The notes beneath the pieces were generated by a model that was given only the letters and a program-made list of their open reading frames with translations, made no database searches and was not told the DNA's origin. 64,000 nt of DNA from Massilia sp. METH4 (GTDB lineage: Bacteria > Pseudomonadota > Gammaproteobacteria > Burkholderiales > Burkholderiaceae_D): contig NZ_CP146614.1 of assembly GCF_037094685.1 (NCBI RefSeq), positions 5,952,001 through 6,016,000 of the forward strand, written 5' to 3'. The translations under genes were made by a program, and so were the position numbers. Shown one piece after another: positions 60,553 through 64,000 of the stretch (its first letter is position 1; each line of letters begins with the position of its first letter).

Positions 60553-62001
60553 TCAACCGGGCGCCTGCACGGAACGCCCCGGCTGGTGGCGCATCGCGGT
60601 TTCGATCGCGGCCGCCACATCGAGCAACAGATCATCACTGCCCGGTTCGGCAAAGACGGTGACGCCGAACGGCTGATCGTCCTCATCCCTGCCGGCGGGT
60701 ATCGCGACAACCGGCGCTCCTGCCTTACCCGTGCATTTTGCCGCGACCGCCATCGGAACCAGCAACACGTCGGCGGCACCGGCCTTGAGCGCCGCCTGGA
60801 TGCCTGCGTCGAGGCTCAGCACGAGATCGCGGCGTCGGTCGGCGATGTACTGGAGCGATGAGACGCCAGCCGCACCGTCTGCGGCCTCCAGCAAGGACTG
60901 CCCATATGGAATTGCTTCGGGATGGGAGCGGTTCCATGCAATGATGTCGCTCATGGACGCCATGCCGCATGGTTCGAGATCCTGCAGCAGCCGGTTGAGG
61001 CTGTCCTTGAACTCCGTACGAAACACGCTCGAACGGACTTCGCTCAACTGCTCGGCGCTGGGCAGGTCGCACGGATCGATGATTGCCGCTCCCGCACGTG
61101 ACAGGGAGTCGAGGACTTTGCCGAAAGCAGTGCTTCTGCTCTCGCCGGCCACTGCATCTGCCATGCACCGGCGTGGTATTCCTATTCGCAGCCCTCGCAA
61201 CGATCGTTCTCGACTGATCGTGTGCGACGGGCCGGTCAACGTTGCGCTGTCATTGATATCCGGACCGCGAATCGCTTCGAAGACCGCGACGGCATCCGCG
61301 ACCGTCGTCGTCAACGGACCCGGCGAATCCTGGCTCGGCACCAGAGGGATAACGCCGTGACGACTGACGCGCCCGACCGTCGGCTTGAATCCCACGATCG
61401 AAGAATGTATTGCCGGCGCCTGGATGGAATTCTGTGTCTCGGTGCCGATCGCGAAGGCGCATAACCTGGCCGCTACCGCCGCCGCTGAACCAACACTCGA
61501 TCCGAGTCCCCGTCCATAACGCAAGCCGAAGGGATGCCGGACGACTCCTCCCGCACCGCTGAATTCGGAAGGCATGACGTCGGACACGAAGTCGGCGAAT
61601 TCCGTCATGTTCGTCTTGCCGAGCAGTACGGCTCCGGCCTCGCGCAAGCGCGCGACCAGGGTTGCCTCATAGGGAGGAACAAACTCTGCCAACGCCCTGC
61701 TGCCCGCCGATGCAAAAGCGCCGTCCGAAGTGAAGATGTTATCTTTCACGAGGTACGGCACCCCATGCAGCGGTCCGCGGTTGTACCCGGCCTCAAGTTC
61801 CGCATCCGCCCGGCTAGCGCAATGCAGGGCAAGAGGAGAAATACTGCGCACACAGTTGAGGCCAGCGGTGCCTGCGTCCAGTTTCTCGATACGCTCCAGG
61901 TACCACCTGGTGGCTTCCACCGAGGTAAGCCTGCCATTGGCGATTGCAGCGCCCAGTTCCAGCGCCGTGCCGGACCGAAGAATCGTCGTGAGGTCAGGCA
62001 T
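60553..62001 (-). CDS. Amidase (amidase-signature family)
   Basis: This encodes 482 residues. The Ser-Ser-Lys triad can be placed: Lys in GVPYLVKDNIFT, Ser in the glycine/serine loop GLGSSVGSAAAVAA, and the nucleophile Ser in TETQNSIQAPAIHS, followed by IVGFKPTVGRVSRHGV. In most relatives the second motif reads GGSSGGS and the nucleophile segment TDTGGSIR, so GLGSSVGS and TQNSIQ are noticeable departures that may change substrate choice. It hydrolyses an amide to acid plus ammonia or amine. No signal peptide is visible, so it is cytoplasmic. Its ATG lies inside the end of the response-regulator gene (eight-base overlap), giving tight coupling. Confidence 0.9.
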   Translation of the reverse strand: MPDLTTILRSGTALELGAAIANGRLTSVEATRWYLERIEKLDAGTAGLNCVRSISPLALHCASRADAELEAGYNRGPLHGVPYLVKDNIFTSDGAFASAGSRALAEFVPPYEATLVARLREAGAVLLGKTNMTEFADFVSDVMPSEFSGAGGVVRHPFGLRYGRGLGSSVGSAAAVAARLCAFAIGTETQNSIQAPAIHSSIVGFKPTVGRVSRHGVIPLVPSQDSPGPLTTTVADAVAVFEAIRGPDINDSATLTGPSHTISRERSLRGLRIGIPRRCMADAVAGESRSTAFGKVLDSLSRAGAAIIDPCDLPSAEQLSEVRSSVFRTEFKDSLNRLLQDLEPCGMASMSDIIAWNRSHPEAIPYGQSLLEAADGAAGVSSLQYIADRRRDLVLSLDAGIQAALKAGAADVLLVPMAVAAKCTGKAGAPVVAIPAGRDEDDQPFGVTVFAEPGSDDLLLDVAAAIETAMRHQPGRSVQAPG

Positions 62002-62653
62002 TTACCAGTACCCCCTGGTTGCGAGCCCTTATCGGCAACCCGCTGGAGACACCCGGGTCCACCAGCCCGCGCTCGGCTGCGATCACGACCGCATGCGTCC
62101 GCGCTTTCGCGTCCAGTTTCGTCAGCAGTCCCTTGATATGCGTTTTGACCGTTCCGACACCGATACCCAATTCCCTGGCGATCAACTTGTTGCAATGTCC
62201 GCCTGCAAGCAGATGAAGCACATCTGACTCGCGGCGGGTCAGCAAGGTGCGGCTGATGCTATCGGCGATCGATTTCGATACTTTCTCGGTCAAGTACCGC
62301 ATGCCGTTGGCGAGATTCCTGACTGCGTCATACAGCTCGTCGGCCGTGCAATCGTGAAGCAGGTACCCATAAGCGCCCTGGTCGAGTGCTTCACGTACGT
62401 GCGCTTCCTTGTGGTGATGGGTAACGATCAGGATGCGGGGTATCGCAGCGCCAGCGGCCGCCTGCACCTTCGCAAGCTGAATACCCCCAGCATAGTCGCT
62501 CACCACCACGCAGGGCCGGGAAAGGCATGCCGAGGCACACCCCGTTGAGGCAACAACGTCGAACTCTGCACGCGCCGCCAGAAGCGCGCCTATGCCAGCG
62601 GCAACCAGCGCATCCGGATGCACCACGTATATGGGTAGGGGTTTTTCCTGCAT
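61994..62653 (-). CDS. LuxR/NarL-type response regulator with altered receiver
   Basis: This encodes 219 residues. The receiver domain (1-120) has the expected phosphoacceptor Asp53 in CVVVSDYAGG and a Thr near 78 (LIVTHH). However, the paired acidic residues at the start read VHPD instead of DD, and the conserved Lys near 100 is His (GYLLHDCTADEL). The C-terminal LuxR HTH is intact (LTRRESDVLHLLAGGHCNKL, IARELGIGVGTVKTHIKGLL). The receiver changes may weaken phosphate control. It probably acts with the propeller kinase encoded 1.5 kb away, since HisKA_3 kinases pair with NarL-type regulators. It is first in a two-gene unit with the amidase. Confidence 0.88.
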   Translation of the reverse strand: MQEKPLPIYVVHPDALVAAGIGALLAARAEFDVVASTGCASACLSRPCVVVSDYAGGIQLAKVQAAAGAAIPRILIVTHHHKEAHVREALDQGAYGYLLHDCTADELYDAVRNLANGMRYLTEKVSKSIADSISRTLLTRRESDVLHLLAGGHCNKLIARELGIGVGTVKTHIKGLLTKLDAKARTHAVVIAAERGLVDPGVSSGLPIRARNQGVLVNA

Positions 62654-62864
62654 GGTGTCGTATTCTTGAAAGCAAGACTGCCATCATGCACCGCCGGCGC
62701 TGCACGTACCACGTACATTAGCCGCCTCCGTTCATAGTACGAAACGACGGTAATCCACTCCCCCCATCGTGGTATGAAGTGAGTTGTATGAGTTTCCGCA
62801 AGACAATATTCAATTGACTTGCGTAAATGCGCTACGCACAATGTGCCTATTGAGGAGGCACTGC

Positions 62865-64000
62865 ATGAGCATGAACCGGACTGCCGTTGTCAGGCGTTCA
62901 ATCGCAAGCATGGATTTGAAAGACGCGCTGATGGTCGGTGTGATCGTCTACGCCTGCACGATCTTCGGCATTTATACGGCGCAGTCGGACACGCTGGCGG
63001 GATTCTGGCCCAGCAACGCGGTAATGGTCGGTCTGCTGCTCAGGAAGGCTCATCCTCCGACACCGGCGCACTGGGTGGCCGCCGTCGTTGGCTACGTGCT
63101 GGGCGACGCCGAAACGCTGCAAAGCTGGCCCAAGACCGTCATGCTCACCTGGGCAAACATGACGGGGGTGTCGGTCTGCTATGTACTGCTGTCCCGTACG
63201 GGCGAGGAACACCGGGGCTTGCGTAATCCCGGCTCAATGGTGCGCTTCGTCCTGGCGGTTGTCTGCGGTGCCGCCGCCGCTGGCGTGGCCGGCTTCTTTA
63301 TCCATCCCCGGCTGTATGGCGGCACGCCAACCGAGGGCTTTGCCTTCTGGTTCTCCACGGAACTGGTCAATTACATCGCCATGCTGCCCGTGATGCTGAC
63401 CATGCCCGCCCTGCCGCGTGGGCTGGCCAGGTACAAGCGCCGCGACGACTGGCCCAGCTGGCGCGTTGAAGAAATCGCACCGCTGGCAGCTTTCGCCGCC
63501 AGCCTGTGGCTGGGCACGCAGCTTGGCGGTCCGGGCGTCATTCCATACCCGGTCCCTGCCATGCTCTGGTGCGCCCTCACGTATGGTCCGTTCGTCACGG
63601 CTTGTATCACCCTGTTCTTTTCGATGTGGACCTTGATCGCCATTTCCAGCGGCACCCTGCCGATCGGCGTCAGTTTCGATAGCGAGCAGGCGGTCATGTC
63701 TCTGCGCGTCGGCGTGATCTTCACGGCACTGGCCCCATTGACAGTGGCAAGCGTGATGGCAGCGCGCAATGCGCTGCTGGCCCGACTGATGCACGTCGCC
63801 TCTCACGACTCGCTGACGCACGCGCTCAACCGCGGCGGCTTCATGACCAGTGCTGAAGCCGTGCTGGCCACGCCCAAGGTAACGCGCCAGCCGGTTGCCG
63901 TCCTGATGATGGATATCGATTTTTTCAAGGCGGTCAATGACAACCATGGTCATGCGGCGGGCGATGTCGTCCTGGCCAGCTTCGCGAGCGTAGCCCAGAG
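62865..64000 (+). CDS. MASE1-GGDEF diguanylate cyclase (3' partial)
   Basis: The start is ATG 62865 with GAGGAGG about seven bases upstream. The frame stays open to the end of the window (378 codons visible). The N-terminal 290 residues form a MASE1 integral-membrane sensor with about eight helices (FWPSNAVMVGLLLRKAH, FWFSTELVNYIAMLPVMLTM, FAASLWLGTQLGGPGVIPYP). A GGDEF domain begins at HVASHDSLTHALNRGGFMT and includes LMMDIDFFKAVNDNHGHAAG; the GG(D/E)EF active loop lies beyond the window edge, so activity cannot be judged. It would synthesise cyclic di-GMP from GTP in response to an unknown signal. It is divergent from the response regulator. Confidence 0.9.
   Translation, partial: MSMNRTAVVRRSIASMDLKDALMVGVIVYACTIFGIYTAQSDTLAGFWPSNAVMVGLLLRKAHPPTPAHWVAAVVGYVLGDAETLQSWPKTVMLTWANMTGVSVCYVLLSRTGEEHRGLRNPGSMVRFVLAVVCGAAAAGVAGFFIHPRLYGGTPTEGFAFWFSTELVNYIAMLPVMLTMPALPRGLARYKRRDDWPSWRVEEIAPLAAFAASLWLGTQLGGPGVIPYPVPAMLWCALTYGPFVTACITLFFSMWTLIAISSGTLPIGVSFDSEQAVMSLRVGVIFTALAPLTVASVMAARNALLARLMHVASHDSLTHALNRGGFMTSAEAVLATPKVTRQPVAVLMMDIDFFKAVNDNHGHAAGDVVLASFASVAQ

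Noticed and set aside
1-64000. A mobile element or phage island.
   Set aside because: No integrase, transposase, terminal repeat, tRNA end or change in base composition was seen anywhere in the window.

Overview
The window is about 64 kb of high-GC DNA (roughly two thirds G+C). It reads as the chromosome of a free-living betaproteobacterium of the Oxalobacteraceae, most like Massilia, Pseudoduganella or Duganella. The grounds are codon use, phasin and PEP carboxylase sequences, large TonB-dependent receptors, extracellular glycosidases, and degenerate ggggtc(t/g)gacccc repeats of a kind I associate with Massilia. This is recognition from memory; no search was run. No rRNA, tRNA, CRISPR array, integrase, transposase or phage gene was seen.

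Layout. 0-4 kb: the end of a secreted YDG/MBG-repeat protein carrying a C-terminal caspase domain, a small nuclease-like gene, a SnoaL-like gene and a phasin. 4-8.5 kb: a lipoprotein pullulanase and a MipA/OmpV protein. 8.5-15.7 kb: a tightly packed seven-gene minus-strand operon for redox work outside the cytoplasm. In transcription order it encodes an intramembrane protease of the JDVT-CTERM sorting type, a heme c plus choice-of-anchor D protein with a matching C-terminal sorting tail, a TlpA thioredoxin, a DUF4266 lipoprotein, a DUF3570 protein, the flavin transferase ApbE and the reductase DsbD. 15.7-20 kb: an unknown protein with a possible RiPP-leader-like segment coupled to a cyclase-family enzyme, a VOC protein, a frameshifted AraC regulator and an unknown membrane protein. 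20-26.9 kb: a TonB receptor, a GMC oxidoreductase, a decayed SDR gene with a SnoaL-like partner, and a divergent LysR gene. 26.9-34 kb: an HTH-GAF protein, the proVWX glycine betaine importer, a small gene behind a perfect FNR box, a histidine kinase and a PACE efflux pump. 34-43.8 kb: LysR, succinate-semialdehyde dehydrogenase, a DUF2231/PQQ-type sugar dehydrogenase pair, a beta-propeller lipoprotein and PEP carboxylase. 43.8-50.1 kb: a divergent GH39 / acetylesterase pair sharing a xyl-box-like operator, then a MarR / FAD-monooxygenase operon. 50.7-62.7 kb: a glycan-uptake locus made of a TonB receptor, an amidohydrolase, a GH36 enzyme, a propeller sensor kinase, a LuxR response regulator and an amidase. 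62.9 kb to the end: a MASE1-GGDEF diguanylate cyclase cut by the window edge.

How it fits together. Three themes dominate. The first is polysaccharide scavenging (pullulanase, GH39 with esterase, GH36 with receptor and sensor). The second is envelope redox chemistry, with electrons supplied by DsbD to thioredoxin, heme and possibly covalent flavin. The third is environmental sensing and stress (osmoprotectant uptake, FNR, MarR, efflux). The least described part is the 8.5-15.7 kb operon. It joins a dedicated C-terminal sorting protease and its apparent single substrate to a flavinylation/thioredoxin/heme set, and its DUF3570 protein carries SGAT/SGAS motifs that resemble ApbE target sites.
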